Of a stretch of 64,000 nt of DNA, positions 34,700 to 44,640 are shown in pieces; within the stretch, counting starts at the first letter, position 1; every line of letters begins with the position of its first letter. The stretch is from Takakia lepidozioides (Eukaryota; Streptophyta; Takakiopsida; Takakiales; Takakiaceae): positions 71,300,001 through 71,364,000 of the forward strand of contig CM060733.1 in NCBI GenBank assembly GCA_030704615.1, given 5' to 3'. Under the pieces are notes generated by a model. It was not told where the DNA came from. It ran no database searches and worked only from the letters and a program-made list of their open reading frames with translations. The translations under genes were made by a program, and so were the position numbers.

Positions 34700-35639
34700 C
34701 TCGGGGGGGGGGTTGAGGTGGAGAGAGCTTGCGACATGATTCTCCTCGACATTCCAGATGGGGAGCTGCTGGAGGGCCTGGATGGTGTGCCCACCTGGAA
34801 CAGGTTTACTGAGGACTACTGGAAAGCCGGGTTTGGGCTGGCGGGGATGCTTCTGGATGACGGTGGATGTGTGGTTGTTTGCCACGAGAGGGAAGACCAC
34901 AGAGAATGCGGTGGCAAGGTGGACACCAAAAAGTGTCACCCCGGTCCTCCTCAGAAAATGGTTCTGCATCAGTACGCAGGGGTTGCGAACAGAGGGCCAA
35001 AGTGTAAGTTATCAATCTATTGCATTCACTTCATATTGTGGTGTATGTTAAGTAGACCCTGGAATTGATCCCTTCTTTGTTGGATGTGCAGACATTGGTG
35101 TTTGAGGCATATTGCTTTGTGAAGAGAGGGTCTACGTTCAAATTCCGCAACGACGGTCGTCTTGTTGATGCCGCTGTGGACCCTGTAACCTACGATGTCC
35201 TCTACAACTATGTGTGCCCCACTCTAGTATGCCGAAGGACACAAAGACAGGCAACCGTGGCGGTACAGCCGACCCGGCCCTGCTTTCATCCAAACCCTCA
35301 TGGAGACGTGCTCGGATGTCCAAGGGCGGATTCTGGACCTCACATGCGGCACGGGTAAGCCTTCACGTGCTCAGTTTGTCCCCTGGCCCCATTGCAATTG
35401 CATGCCGCAAGCTATTAACCGCCCGCTTTGTTCCTCAGGTGCTTCAATGTGGGCAGGGACGTTGTCCGACAGGCATGTGTTCGCCTTCGAGCCAGATACT
35501 GCCCTCCACAACTCGGAACTTGCAGCGGCTGAACGTCTGCCGAAAGAGGAAGAGGCATCCTCGGAGGATGAGGAAAAATCCGAGAAGGAGCAGGGGGAGG
35601 AAGTTGGGATCGAGGCCGAGGAGCCCCCGGTTTACGAGT
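34700..35639 (+). pseudogene. Methyltransferase-like region, permuted motif order
   Basis: The first part (about 34,700-35,015) reads ERACDMILLDIPDGELLEGL and then YWKAGFGLAGMLLDDGGCVVVC. This pattern fits motif IV of amino-methyltransferases (D-x-P followed by an acidic or aromatic residue) and the next strand. After an intron, 35,093-35,356 ends in GRILDLTCGTG. The next exon (35,438) continues GASMWAG ... RHVFAFEPD, a good motif I (SAM-binding glycine loop) plus the acidic motif II residue. Motif IV precedes motif I, as in beta-class and MT-A70 enzymes. The usual DPPY/W is replaced by DIPD, so catalytic activity is uncertain. Two frameshifts lie at 35,214-35,280. Confidence 0.55.
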
Positions 35640-35763
35640 GAGTGGTGGCATTGTAAGTTGCCTCCAGATTTTGTGAGGCACCTCCCTCCGCTCTCTTATT
35701 TCATTGAAAACCCTTTCTGGTTGTGCTGGTATTGACATCTTCAAGTGGATTTGTTCTTACTGT

Positions 35764-36224
35764 AGGATGCCAAGTACTGCCGGAGGGACGTCTACACCGG
35801 AGTTCATGGGCAGGAGGAACGTGCCTTTTTTTGCCAGGGGGATTTCATGCCTAGTCCAGAAAGGGAGTATATCCTTCCTACTTATGCTGCCCGGCTTGCT
35901 TCGGTGTCCATTAGGAGGTGTTCCGAACGTAGTCGTGTACAGCAGATTTTAGACGAGGCAAGCCTCAAGAAAATGAAGATGAGGGAGGAGGCAGCAGCTA
36001 TTAGAGCCCGTCGGGCTCGTAGATTTGTGTTGGATTCTGCTGAGGAAAGTGGGGGAGAAGACGCAGAAGATTCCCAGGAGGTGAGGTGGACAGTCCCCCA
36101 AGGAGAGGACGGGATTTTTGAGAGGCATAGTGGAACTGATGCATCACAGAGCTCGGAGGATGAGGGGGATGAGGGGGATGAGGAAGAAGGTGGGGCAAGT
36201 TCCTCGGAGGGTGTAGGAGAGTAG
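35764..36224 (+). CDS. C-terminal acidic exon of the ParB-like/methyltransferase gene
   Basis: A clean frame from the acceptor CTGTAG to TAG at 36,224. It reads YCRRDVYTGVHGQEERAFFC and PSPEREYILPTYAARLASVSIRR, a basic coiled stretch, then a D/E/S/G-rich tail. The exon is repeated at about 40,225-40,672 with few changes. Selection or recent duplication has kept it readable. The function of the segment is unknown. Confidence 0.6.
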
Positions 36225-36287
36225 TGCCCATTCCGGCTATGACAGTTAGAACACACTTGTATAGACGTGGCTTGCCACAAAATTTGC

Positions 36288-36293
36288 AATAAA
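36288..36293 (+). terminator. Polyadenylation signal AATAAA
   Basis: AATAAA lies 64 bases after the stop codon at 36,224. The same signal follows the duplicated exon at 40,736-40,741. Confidence 0.6.
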
Positions 36294-36424
36294 ATGTTGC
36301 ATTTCAAGTCCACTGGTGCCACATTCCAACTTCACATGACCCTATTTCCGTGCCTCCTAACCCTATTTCCGTGGACTCACAATGGTCTGCTCATGCTTTT
36401 TTTTTTTCCGCTCATGCTCATGCC

Positions 36425-36445
36425 GCTCATGAAATAGCAGCCCCC
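36425..36445 (-). repeat. Transposon right terminal inverted repeat
   Basis: Pairs with 23,242-23,262, with 18 of 21 matching. GCTCATGCTCATGCCGCTCA lies just inside it. The second copy at 40,873-40,893 is almost identical. Confidence 0.88.
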
Positions 36446-36550
36446 ACTGATTGTACTGAGCGGGCTGAGTGCTTAGAGATATCCAACTCTTCTATCTTGG
36501 AGTTTCCACCTCGGATAGCGAAGGGATGGGTGAGTAAAAGCCGCTCGACA
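36446..36550 (+). mobile_element. G4 5' LTR, second part (with right ACTGATTGT copy)
   Basis: Starts with the second ACTGATTGT, continues CTTAGAGATATCCAACTC and ends GCCGCTCGACA. The primer-binding site TGGCGACCATACTGGGGA begins at 36,553. Confidence 0.9.
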
Positions 36551-37147
36551 TTTGGCGACCATACTGGGGAACTAAGTCTTGAACAACCAGATGTGACAGG
36601 CATCTGGTGGGATCATGGTGGTTGGAGAATTAAAGAATTTGATGTGAATCAAATTCCCTGTGAAACTGAGAAGGAAAGATTGTCCAAACGATTCTTTCAG
36701 AGGTTCTTGGAATTGCCAGACGGTTGTAAAGAAAACATTCTTAAAAGAGTGCATGATGCTGACCCTGAGTGGGGTCTGGAGAAGGGAGTGATAAAGATTT
36801 ATCAGGTGGCCTGTAGAGGAAGAGCCCGTTGGTTACCAACACTGGTTTATGTGATAGCGTTGCTATCCATTAAGCAAGTAGAGTTTGAAGGCTGGGAGGA
36901 AAGGAAGGTGAATGTTTATACTCATATGCATGAGGAGCTTGTACTGGTAAAAAATTGGATTCCAAAGGATATTTTGTGGATCAAACTCACACCAAGAACA
37001 GCTTTTCAGACTTGTTTGCCATATGGTTATATGGTAACGGAGACTTCTAATATAGCCAAGGGTGCATTGAAGCTTAAAAGAAACCCAGGCATATACGAGA
37101 GATACTACAGAAGAGAGTTTTGGTTACTGCCCACATTAAAGAAATGA
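36447..37147 (+). CDS. G4 gag-1
   Basis: An open frame from the LTR end through the PBS to LLPTLKK at 37,147, nearly identical to G1 and G3 gag-1. It is open upstream into the transposon end, and its native ATG is separated from it by the transposon insertion, which sits just after the start codon. No known domain is recognised. Confidence 0.65.
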
Positions 37148-37159
37148 AAGACATGGGAC

Positions 37160-37800
37160 ATGAGTGATGAAAGAGAAGCTAGACTCCAGAGATATTCAAC
37201 AAAAAGAAAGTTATCTGAAAGCTAATTATCCATATCTTTGGGAGAGGGGAATAGACATAGGGGAATCATCTGGACCTCTCACACCATTAAGATCAGAGAG
37301 TACATCACCCATACCGGAAGAACTAGGGTTGGATGCCACTCCTTCTTTTTCTTTGCAAGAAAGATTAAGGGAATTGGTATGGGAAGAAGATCAATCACGA
37401 GGTGAAAGATCTGAGGTAAATCCCTGAATAAAAGATTTGACAGAAATCTTTGATAAGAGTTGGCATGGAACACCAAAAGCAGGAACTCCAGTTTCCGAAA
37501 CGGAAGGTGAAGAAAGAGGAGAGGATGTGGCAGAACCAGCGGAGAGTTCAGACTCTCCAACACCATTACAGTTGAGTTACATGAGTGAAGAAGAAACCCA
37601 AGGGCAGAACTTGGAGGATGAAAACAGAGAGAAGAGGAAGAGTACGAAGAAGTAGACCCAACAGCTGAGCTTGAGACTACAACCAGGACATCCCAACCCG
37701 TTGGACCTGGATCAAGTGGAGCACTTGAATCACAGGCCAACGAAGGTGTCGGCTTAGGGGGATCAGGCGGGCAGCCTGGATCTGGCTCTTGGGGGACAGG
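37160..37800 (+). pseudogene. gag: G4 gag-2, truncated
   Basis: Begins ATGAGTGA at 37,160 and aligns with the acidic N-terminal part of G1 gag-2, but with a frameshift near 37,205, a TGG-to-TGA stop near 37,425 and other breaks. It ends abruptly at 37,800 in the Gly-rich linker, where palindromic repeat DNA begins. Confidence 0.8.
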
Positions 37801-38330
37801 GCTCCGCGCTCCGAATTACCTGCATGACGGAAATTTTGTACCTGGCGGAGGGAAATCATGCGCCGGATTTCCATCCATCCGCTCACAAGTAACCTGCATG
37901 ACAGAAATTTGCAGCGCCGACTTACCTGGAGGATGGAAATCCGGCGCCGGATTTCCATCCATCCGCTCTTCGAATTACCTGCATGACGGAAATTTTGTGC
38001 GCCGACTTAGCTGGCGGATGGAAATCCGGCGCCGGATTTCCATCCATCCGCTCTTCGAATTACCTGCATGACGGAAATTTTGCGCGCCGACTTACCTGGA
38101 GGATGGAAATCCGTCGCCGGATTTCCATCCATCGCCGCTCCGAATTACCTGCATGACGAAATTTTGTACCTGGCGGATTGAAATCATGCGTCGGATTTCC
38201 ATCCATCCGCTCACAAGTAACCTGCATGACAGAAATTTGCAGCGCCGACTTACCTGGAGGATGGAAATCCGGCGCCGGATTTCCATCCATCCGCTCTTCG
38301 AATTACCTGCATCACTGGAAAAATGGCGCC
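37801..38330. repeat. Palindromic satellite, GGAAATCCGGCGCCGGATTT type
   Basis: About four units of roughly 110-140 bases: CGAATTACCTGCATGACGGA, an AAATTTTG stretch, CTTACCTGGAGGATGG and the GGCGCC-centred palindrome with CATCCATCCGCTC. A similar unit occurs at 29.1-29.4 kb inside the first transposon. Confidence 0.8.
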
Positions 38331-40085
38331 GAATTTCCGATTTTGGTGCCATTCAGATCTGGGACTTAGCCATTTTCGGCCCGAATAGAAAAATGGCGCC
38401 GAAAAAAAAAAAAAAAAAAAAAAACGCCATTTTTCTTGTTCGTGGCCAAAACGGCTAAGTCCCAGAGATCTGACTGGCACCAAAAATCGAAATTCGACGC
38501 CATTTTTCCAGTTCTGGGCCCAGTCAGATCTGGGACTTAGCCATTTTCGGGCCCCGAACTGGAAAAACAAAAAATAAATAAAAATAAAAAACCGCCATTT
38601 TTTCCAGTTCGGGCGAAAACGGCTAAGTCCCGTAATTCGGCACCATTTTTCAGTTCTAGGCCCAGTCAGATCTGGGGCTTAGCCATTTTCGGCCCTGAAC
38701 TGGAAAAAAAAAAAGAAAAAAAAAAAAGAACTCCATTTTTCTTGTTCGGGGTTGAAAACGGCTAAGTCCCAGATCTGACTGGCACCAAAATCGGAAATTC
38801 GGCGCCATTTTTCTAGTTCTGGGCCCAGTCACATCTGGGACTTAGCCATTTTCGGCCCCGATCTGGAAAAAAAAAAACAAAAAAAAAACGCCATTTTTCT
38901 TGTTCGGGGCCTAAAGCGGCTAAGTCCCAGATCTGACTGGCACCAAAATCGGAAATTCGGCGCCATTTTTCCAGTTCTGGGCCCAGTCAGATCTGGACTT
39001 AGCCATTTTCGGCCCAACTGGAAAAAACAAAAAAAAAAAAACAATAAAAGACGCCATTTTTCCAGTTCGGGGCTGAAAACGGCTAAGTCCCAGATCTGAC
39101 TGGCACCAAAATCGGAAATCGGCGCCATTTTTCTAGTTCTGGGCCCAGTCAGATCTGGGACTTAGCCATTTTCGGGCCCGAACTGGAAAAATGGCGCCGA
39201 AAAAAAATAAAAATAAAAATAAAAATAATACGCCATTTTTCCAGTTCCGGGCCCCGAAAATGGCTAAGTCCTTCGATGGCTGGAACGCCAACTGGAATTC
39301 GGCACCATTTTTCCAGTTCCGTCCCTATCAGATCTGGGACTTTGCCATTTTCGGCCCGAACTGGAAAAATGGCGCCATTTTTCCAGTTCGGGCCGAAAAT
39401 GGCTAAGTCCCTAGGGTGGTGGGCACCAAAATCGGAAATTCGGCGCCATTTCCCCAGTTCCGGGCCCAGTCAGATCTGGGACTTAGCCATTTTCGGCCCC
39501 AAACTGGAAAAAATGGCACCGAAAAAAAAACAAAAAAAAATGCCATTTTTTCCAGTTCGGGGCCGAAAATGGCTAAGTTCCAGATCTGACTGCGCAAAAT
39601 CGGAAATTCAGCGCCATTTTTCCATTCCGGGCCTTAGTCAGATCTGGGACTTAGCCATTTTGGCGCCCGAAATGGAAAATGGCGCCATTTTTCCATTTCA
39701 AAAAATGGCTAAGTCCCTAGGGTGGCTGGAACCGCAACCGGAAATTCGGCGCCATTTTTCCATCCGCGCCCCTGTCAGATCTGGGACTTAGCCATTTTTG
39801 GCCCGAACTGGAAAAATGCCGAAAATGGCTAAGTCCCTAGGGTGGCTGGCAGCAAAATCGAAAATTCGGCGCCATTTTTCCAGTTCCGAGCCTAGTCAGA
39901 TCTGGGACTTAGCCATTTTCAGCCCCAAAATGGAAAATGGGCGCATTTTTCGAGTTTAGGGGCCCGAAAATGGCTAAGTCCTTAGAGTGGCTGGAACGCA
40001 ACCGGAAATTCGGCGCCATTTTTCTAGTTCCGCGCCCAGTCATTCTGGGACTTAGCCATTTTCGGGCCCAACCTAGGAAAATGGT
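38330..40085. repeat. Satellite, CAGATCTGGGACTTAGCCAT type, with A-rich spacers
   Basis: Roughly ten to twelve units of about 120-170 bases, each with CAGATCTGGGACTTAGCCAT, GGCCGAAAATGGCTAAGTCC and a GGCGCCATTTTTCCAG segment. Strong inverted symmetry is visible within units. Several spacers are long A runs (for example 38,405-38,424). Frames rich in GKMAP or FFFFF across it are not genes. Confidence 0.85.
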
Positions 40086-40224
40086 GGCGAAAATGGTTTA
40101 CGAGTGAGTGGTCAGCATTGTAAGTTGCGTCCTGATTTGGAGGCACCTCCCCTCGCTCTTTATTTCATTGAAAGACCATTTCTGCTTCTGCTGGTATTGA
40201 CATTCTTCAAGTGGATTTGTTCTT

Positions 40225-40672
40225 ACTGTAGGAGGGACGTCTACACCGCAGTTCATGGGCAGGAGGAACGTGCATTTTTTTGCCAGGGGGATTTCATGCC
40301 TAGTCCAGAAAGGGACTACATCCTTCCTACTTATGTTGCCCGGCTTGCTTCGGTGTCCATTAGAGGTGTTCCGAACCTAGTCGTGTGTACAACAGATTTT
40401 AGACGAGGCAAAACCTCAAGAAAATGAAGATGAGGGAGGAGGCAGCAGCTATTAGAGCCCGTCAGGCTCGTAGATTTGTCTTGGATTCGGCTGAGGAAAG
40501 TGGGGGAGAAGATGCAGAAGATTCCCAGGAGGTGAGGTGGACAGTCCCCCAAGAGGATGGGATTTTTGAGAGGCATAGTGGAACTGATGCATCACAGAGC
40601 TCGGAGGATGAGGGGGATGAGGGGGATGAGAAAGAAGGTGGGGCAAGTTCCTCGGAGGGTGTAGGAGAGTAG
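40225..40672 (+). pseudogene. Duplicate of the C-terminal acidic exon
   Basis: Aligns with 35,780-36,224: CRRDVYTAVHGQEERAFFC, PSPERDYILPTYVARLASVSI, a basic stretch, then the D/E/S tail and TAG. Small deletions near 40,370 and 40,400 break the frame. AATAAA follows at 40,736. Confidence 0.8.
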
Positions 40673-41341
40673 TGCCCATTCCGGCTATGACAGTTAGAAC
40701 ACACTTGTATAGACGTGGCTTGCCACAAAATTTGCAATAAAATGTTGCATTTCAAGTCCACTGGTGCCACATTCCAACTTCACATGACCCTATTTCCGTG
40801 CCTCCTAACCCTATTTCCGTGGACTCACAATGGTCTGCTCATGTTTTTTTTTTTTCCGCTCATGCTCATGCCACTCATGAAATAGCAGCCCCCAAAGGAT
40901 GGATGCACCTGATGTTATAGTGTCAGTAGGAGAAATGAGTGGGGGGAGAGTCTGCTTGTCACTGAATCAGAATGGTCACTGTTTGTCTTCATTCTTGTTC
41001 TTTGTTTCAGTGTTATGAACCTGCACACAATGTTGCCCTGGGTATTGATACACTGGAACCAATGTAGACCTAGCTTGGCTGATTGAAAACACCAGTGAGG
41101 GTTAGTTAGAACTGTTGAAAACAGAGAAAGGATAATGTGGATGGGGAGGCAACACCGACACTGATTTTTTATTTTATTTTTGAACTAATTTCCAGCATGG
41201 TCTCAGGGTATGAACAACTGAGGTTCACAGTTGAAGGGAAAAGAGGGCTGTTGGGGTATTTGTTTGAAACCTGTAGAAAGGCTGAGAGCTGTTTGGGCAA
41301 TGGCTTCTTTTGGAAAAAGGTAGTGTGAAGGGTTGGTCATT

Positions 41342-41344
<3 letters not shown>

Positions 41345-41384
<40 letters not shown>
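41345..41384. repeat. (GA)n microsatellite
   Basis: About 20 GA units within LTR-B copy 1. The matching run in copy 2 is at 46,564-46,597. Confidence 0.95.
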
Positions 41385-41387
<3 letters not shown>

Positions 41388-41838
41388 ATGAATGGGATGG
41401 TTATGCCTCGTGTGACCGAGGATGATTTCAAGGCTGGGTGCACTGGATGCCTGGCTGAGTTGTGCATTGCATTGCATGGTAGATGTGCTGCTGTTGAAGA
41501 AGTGAAGAACTTATAGACCAAGATTAGAGAGAGAGAGAAAAGGATTTGGGAAAGGAGAGAGCTGCTCAGTAAAAGGGGTTGATGGGCGATGGCCAATTTG
41601 GGGAGATAAGATGAAGAAAACATGAACCCTGGAAGAGACAGTGGCCCTGCAGTTCATGGCAGATCTGAGCTGCCTCCCTCTAAATCTGTGTCACCATTAC
41701 AAAGGGGGATTCCGACGTGTCACTGCTCAAGGGAGCTTCATATTAAGGGTCGTGTTCAGCGCTGTCATAGGGCTGGTTGCATCACAGAAAAGATCATGGC
41801 AGCACTGTTGGCGCTGTGATCATAGGGCAAGGATGTTG

Positions 41839-41846
41839 TATAAAAG
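41839..41846 (+). promoter_or_regulatory. TATA box of LTR-B
   Basis: TATAAAAG about 230 bases before the LTR end, conserved in copy 2 (47,054-47,060). This is a typical U3 promoter position. Confidence 0.55.
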
Positions 41847-42078
41847 TAGAACCAAGAGCAAGAACAATTCAAAACTCCCCATCCATGTCTTCTCTTCCGC
41901 TGCGGCGTGGATGAGGATTGCATGAACTCTGATCACGAACGAACTAAGGGAAACCCACAGCCATGTGAAGATGGTTGGATCACTAGAACGTTCCTTCCTT
42001 TTGCTTTGACTTCAACTGGGGAGGAGTACAGATTAGAATCACCCAGAAGGGGATTCACGCCCCTTCTTTTCACACTAC

Positions 42079-44050
42079 AGTGAATCAAATTCCCTGTGAA
42101 ACTGAGAAGGAAAGATTGTCCAAACAATTCTTTCAGAGGTTCTTGGAATTGCCAGACGGTTGTAAAGAAAACATTCTTAAGAGAGTACATGATGTTGATC
42201 CTGAGTGGGGTCTGGAGAAAGGAGTGATAAAGATTTATCAGGTGGCCTGTAGAGGAAGAGCACATTGGTTACCAACACTGGTTTAAGTGATAGCATTGTT
42301 ATCCATTAAGCGAGTAGAGTTTGAAGGTTGGGAGGAGAGGAAGGTTAATGTTTATACTCATATGCATGAGGAGCTTGTACTGGTAAAGAATTGGATTCCA
42401 AAGGATATTCTGTGGATCAAACTCACACCAAGAACAGCTTTTCAGACTTGTTTGCCATATGGTTATATGGTAACGGAGACTTCTAGTATAGCCAAGGGTG
42501 CATTGAAGCTTGAAATAAACTTAGGCATATACGAGAGATACTACAGAAGAGAGTTTTGGTAAGACATGGGACATGAGTGATGAAAGTGAAGCTAGACTCC
42601 AGAGATATTCAGCAAAAAGAGAAAGTTATCTGAAAGCTAATTATCCATATCTTTGGGAGAGACATAGGGGAATCATCTGGACCTCTCATACCATTAAGAT
42701 TAGAGAGTACATCACCCATACCAGAAGAACTAGAGTTGGATGCCACTCCTTCTTATTCTTTGCAAGAAAGATTAAGGGAATTGGTACAGGAAGAAGATCA
42801 ACCACGAGGTGAAAGATCTGAGGTACATCCCTGGATAAAAGATTTGACAGAAATCTTTGATAAGAGTTGGCATGGAACACCAAAAGCAGGAACGGAAGAC
42901 AAAGAAGGAGGAGAGGATGTGGCAGAGCCAACGGAGAGTTCAGACTCTCCAACACCATTGCAATTGAGTTACATGAGTGAAGAAGAAGAAACCCAAGGGG
43001 AGAACTTGGAAGATGAAAACAGAGAGAAGAAATTGGAAGATGAAGAGTATGAAGAAGTAGACCCAACAGCTGAGGTTGAGACTACAACCAGGACATCCCA
43101 ACCTGTTGGACCTGGATCAAGTGGAGTACTTGGATCACAGGCCAACGAAGGTGTCGGCTCAGGGGGATCAGGCGGGCAGCCTGGATCTGGCTCTGGGGGG
43201 ATAGGGAGTGTGGGAAGTAGTGCAATTGGAGCTGGGAATACAGTGAATATAGTGGGGCCAGTAGCAGGGAGTGCTCAGGGGCCAGCACTTGGTGGAAGTT
43301 CCACCACAACTACAGCAGGTCCTCAAGGACCAGCACCAGCAAGGGGGCCAGCACCTGTCAGTGGGCAGGGGGTAGGGCCACAGATGGCGTTACAACCAAC
43401 ACGGGCAAAACCACCTTTTCCAATATATTCAGGAAAAGGGGATCCTGATGTACACATTAGCCAATTTGAGCACATGTGTATTGTGAACAATGAGAATGGC
43501 GATGATGCCAAGATGAGACTGTTTCCTTGTTCACTTATAAAGAAAGCAAGTGAATGGTATGCAAGATTCCCTGATAATCATTTCCTAACATGGAATGGCT
43601 TAAGTACAACATTCTGAAATAAGTTCAGGACAAGTAAAACTGAGGATGACGTGTATGGAAGTTTATAACAATTAAAGCAAAAGAAGCATGAAACTGTTGA
43701 AGAGTATATGGAAAAAATGGAATTGACGATGAAAAAGCTGGCTGCTGTACCAGCACCAGGTTTACAGAAGACTTGGTTTGTGAGTGGACTAAGACCTGAG
43801 CTACAAAAGAAAGTGGATGTGCTACCCCTTAATACGGTGGAGGAAGCATTTGAAACAGCTAACAGAATTGAGCAATTGGGAATGTTCAGGAGAGGGGAAA
43901 AGGATGATGAGGACTTTGAGGATGAGTCAGATGAGGAAGAAGAGCAAGAGCTCAAGAGGAAGAGTAAGAAGAAGGAAAAGTTGAAGAGGGATAACTATGA
44001 GAAAAGATTGGAAGAAATTTTAAAGAAGTATGCCACAGAGGTTGCAACAC
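42079..44050 (+). pseudogene. gag: gypsy-A copy G5: gag-1 and gag-2 remnants
   Basis: The sequence enters gag-1 at GTGAATCAAATTCC, so LTR, PBS and the first third are absent. gag-1 is broken at 42,285 and ends early by a deletion before gag-2. gag-2 (about 42,570-44,050) aligns with G1 along its whole length: acidic part, Gly-rich linker, capsid core and charged tail. It carries stops at 43,616 (CGA to TGA) and near 43,667 (CAA to TAA). The region at 43,708-44,055 remains open. Confidence 0.85.
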
Positions 44051-44054
44051 ATTA

Positions 44055-44640
44055 GAGGAAGGGTGTTTGGTGTGCAAAATGCCAGAATGAAGGCCATACC
44101 ACAGCTGAATGCCACATGAAGGAGAAACACTGTACTATCTGTAAAATGGATAACCATTCTACAGAGAATTGTTACTACAACAGAAGGATAGCAGCAAGAG
44201 AACCTAGGCAAGTAAGGGTGCATCAAGTGCAGCCCCAGCCAAGAAGGAACAATGATCAGGACCACTATGGTAGGCCTGGTGGTTATAACAATGGTATGGA
44301 ATGGAGAGGTAATCCAAGAGGGAATTACCAAGGCAATCCTAGAGGCAACTATCAGGGTAATCCAAGGGGAATTACCAGCCCAGGGAATCAGGATTATAGA
44401 AACAATCCCAGAACAGACCAAGGGCGAGGACCTAATGGGGAAGAACTGTGTTACTATTGTAATCAGGCAGGACATCGCAAGGCAGCCTGTCCATTCTGGA
44501 TCAGACACCAGAATGAGATGAGAGCTCCTGTGAATGAGGGGCCAGTGGTGGCAGCTCACATGGTTAGGCCATGTGTTGTACCAGAAGTAAGTACAATGAT
44601 GGTAACCAGAAGCAAAGCTAAACTAATACCTCCAGTGGTT
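44055..44640 (+). pseudogene. G5 nucleocapsid with three CCHC zinc knuckles
   Basis: The frame 44,116-44,649 and the bases just before it encode three knuckles: CAKCQNEGHTTAEC, CTICKMDNHSTENC and CYYCNQAGHRKAAC. All have the C-x2-C-x4-H-x4-C spacing. An Asn/Arg/Gly-rich repeat (NPRGNYQG) lies between the second and third. It ends in the linker that would lead to the protease (SKAKLIPPVVED). This is the best-preserved nucleocapsid in the window. Confidence 0.85.

Larger units (their letters stand above)
29420..36224 (+). pseudogene. Multi-exon transposon gene: ParB-like domain plus permuted methyltransferase-like domain
   Basis: Coding stretches bounded by plausible GT-AG sites: about 29,430-29,568, 29,614-29,830 (next donor GC), 30,183-30,368, about 30,535-30,710, about 31,212-31,615 (ParB-like), 31,734-31,923, 32,032-32,308, 32,393-32,519, 32,612-32,826, 33,888-34,315 and on to 35,015, 35,093-35,356, 35,438-35,639, 35,764-36,224. 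The stop is TAG at 36,224 and AATAAA is at 36,288. Regions: basic Lys/Arg-rich part, ParB-like domain, an alpha-helical middle, a basic nuclear-signal-like stretch (KKKKTIG), the methyltransferase-like region, and a D/E/S-rich acidic tail. Frameshifts are visible near 31,499, 32,085, 32,210, 35,214 and 35,280. The gene product has no name I know. A satellite of about 960 bases fills one intron. Confidence 0.6.
23242..36445. mobile_element. 13.2 kb MULE-type DNA transposon with ParB-like/methyltransferase cargo
   Basis: The ends are inverted repeats. The left begins GAGGTTTGCTATTTCATGAGC; the right, reverse complemented, begins GGGGGCTGCTATTTCATG and continues AGC. They share 18 of 21 bases, including TGCTATTTCATGAGC, and then both continue into GCATGAGCGG-type repeats. 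A 9-bp duplication flanks it. Inside are a minus-strand SWIM-type transposase (about 24.07-27.59 kb), a plus-strand multi-exon gene (about 29.4-36.2 kb), and GGCGCC palindrome arrays at 23.44-23.88, 27.77-29.42 and 32.89-33.87 kb. The right end is duplicated at 40.09-40.89 kb. Frameshifts in both genes suggest this copy is decayed. Confidence 0.88.
37801..40893. mobile_element. Right-end fragment of a second ParB/methyltransferase transposon copy, satellite-rich
   Basis: The right end (40,873-40,893) matches the inverted repeat of the first copy. The last coding exon (about 40,225-40,672) and its preceding intron start (GTTTACGAGTGAGTGG at 40,093) match 35,630 onward. Everything to the left is satellite, so the transposase and most of the second gene are missing. 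The left boundary at 37,800 has no inverted repeat and cuts G4 gag, which suggests deletion or recombination. The bases after the right end, AAAGGATGG (40,894-40,902), are a candidate 9-bp duplication whose left partner is lost. Confidence 0.75.
40894..42070 (+). mobile_element. LTR-B copy 1 (5'-truncated)
   Basis: About 1.18 kb that repeats at 46,117-47,284 with small differences. It contains a GA microsatellite (41,345-41,384) and TATAAAAG at 41,839. It ends at CACGCCCCTTCTTTT, the position where copy 2 meets an initiator-Met primer-binding site. Its left edge is set by the transposon fragment, its right edge by CACACTACA and gypsy-A gag. It is a solo or partial LTR in a mosaic. Confidence 0.8.

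Noticed and set aside
38830-39790. Open frames rich in GKMAPFF and LGLSRF across the satellites
   Set aside because: They follow the repeat period and appear on both strands. The open frames come from repeat composition.
41137-41925. Small ORFs within LTR-B
   Set aside because: They cross the GA microsatellite, are not conserved in frame between the two LTR copies, and have no motif.
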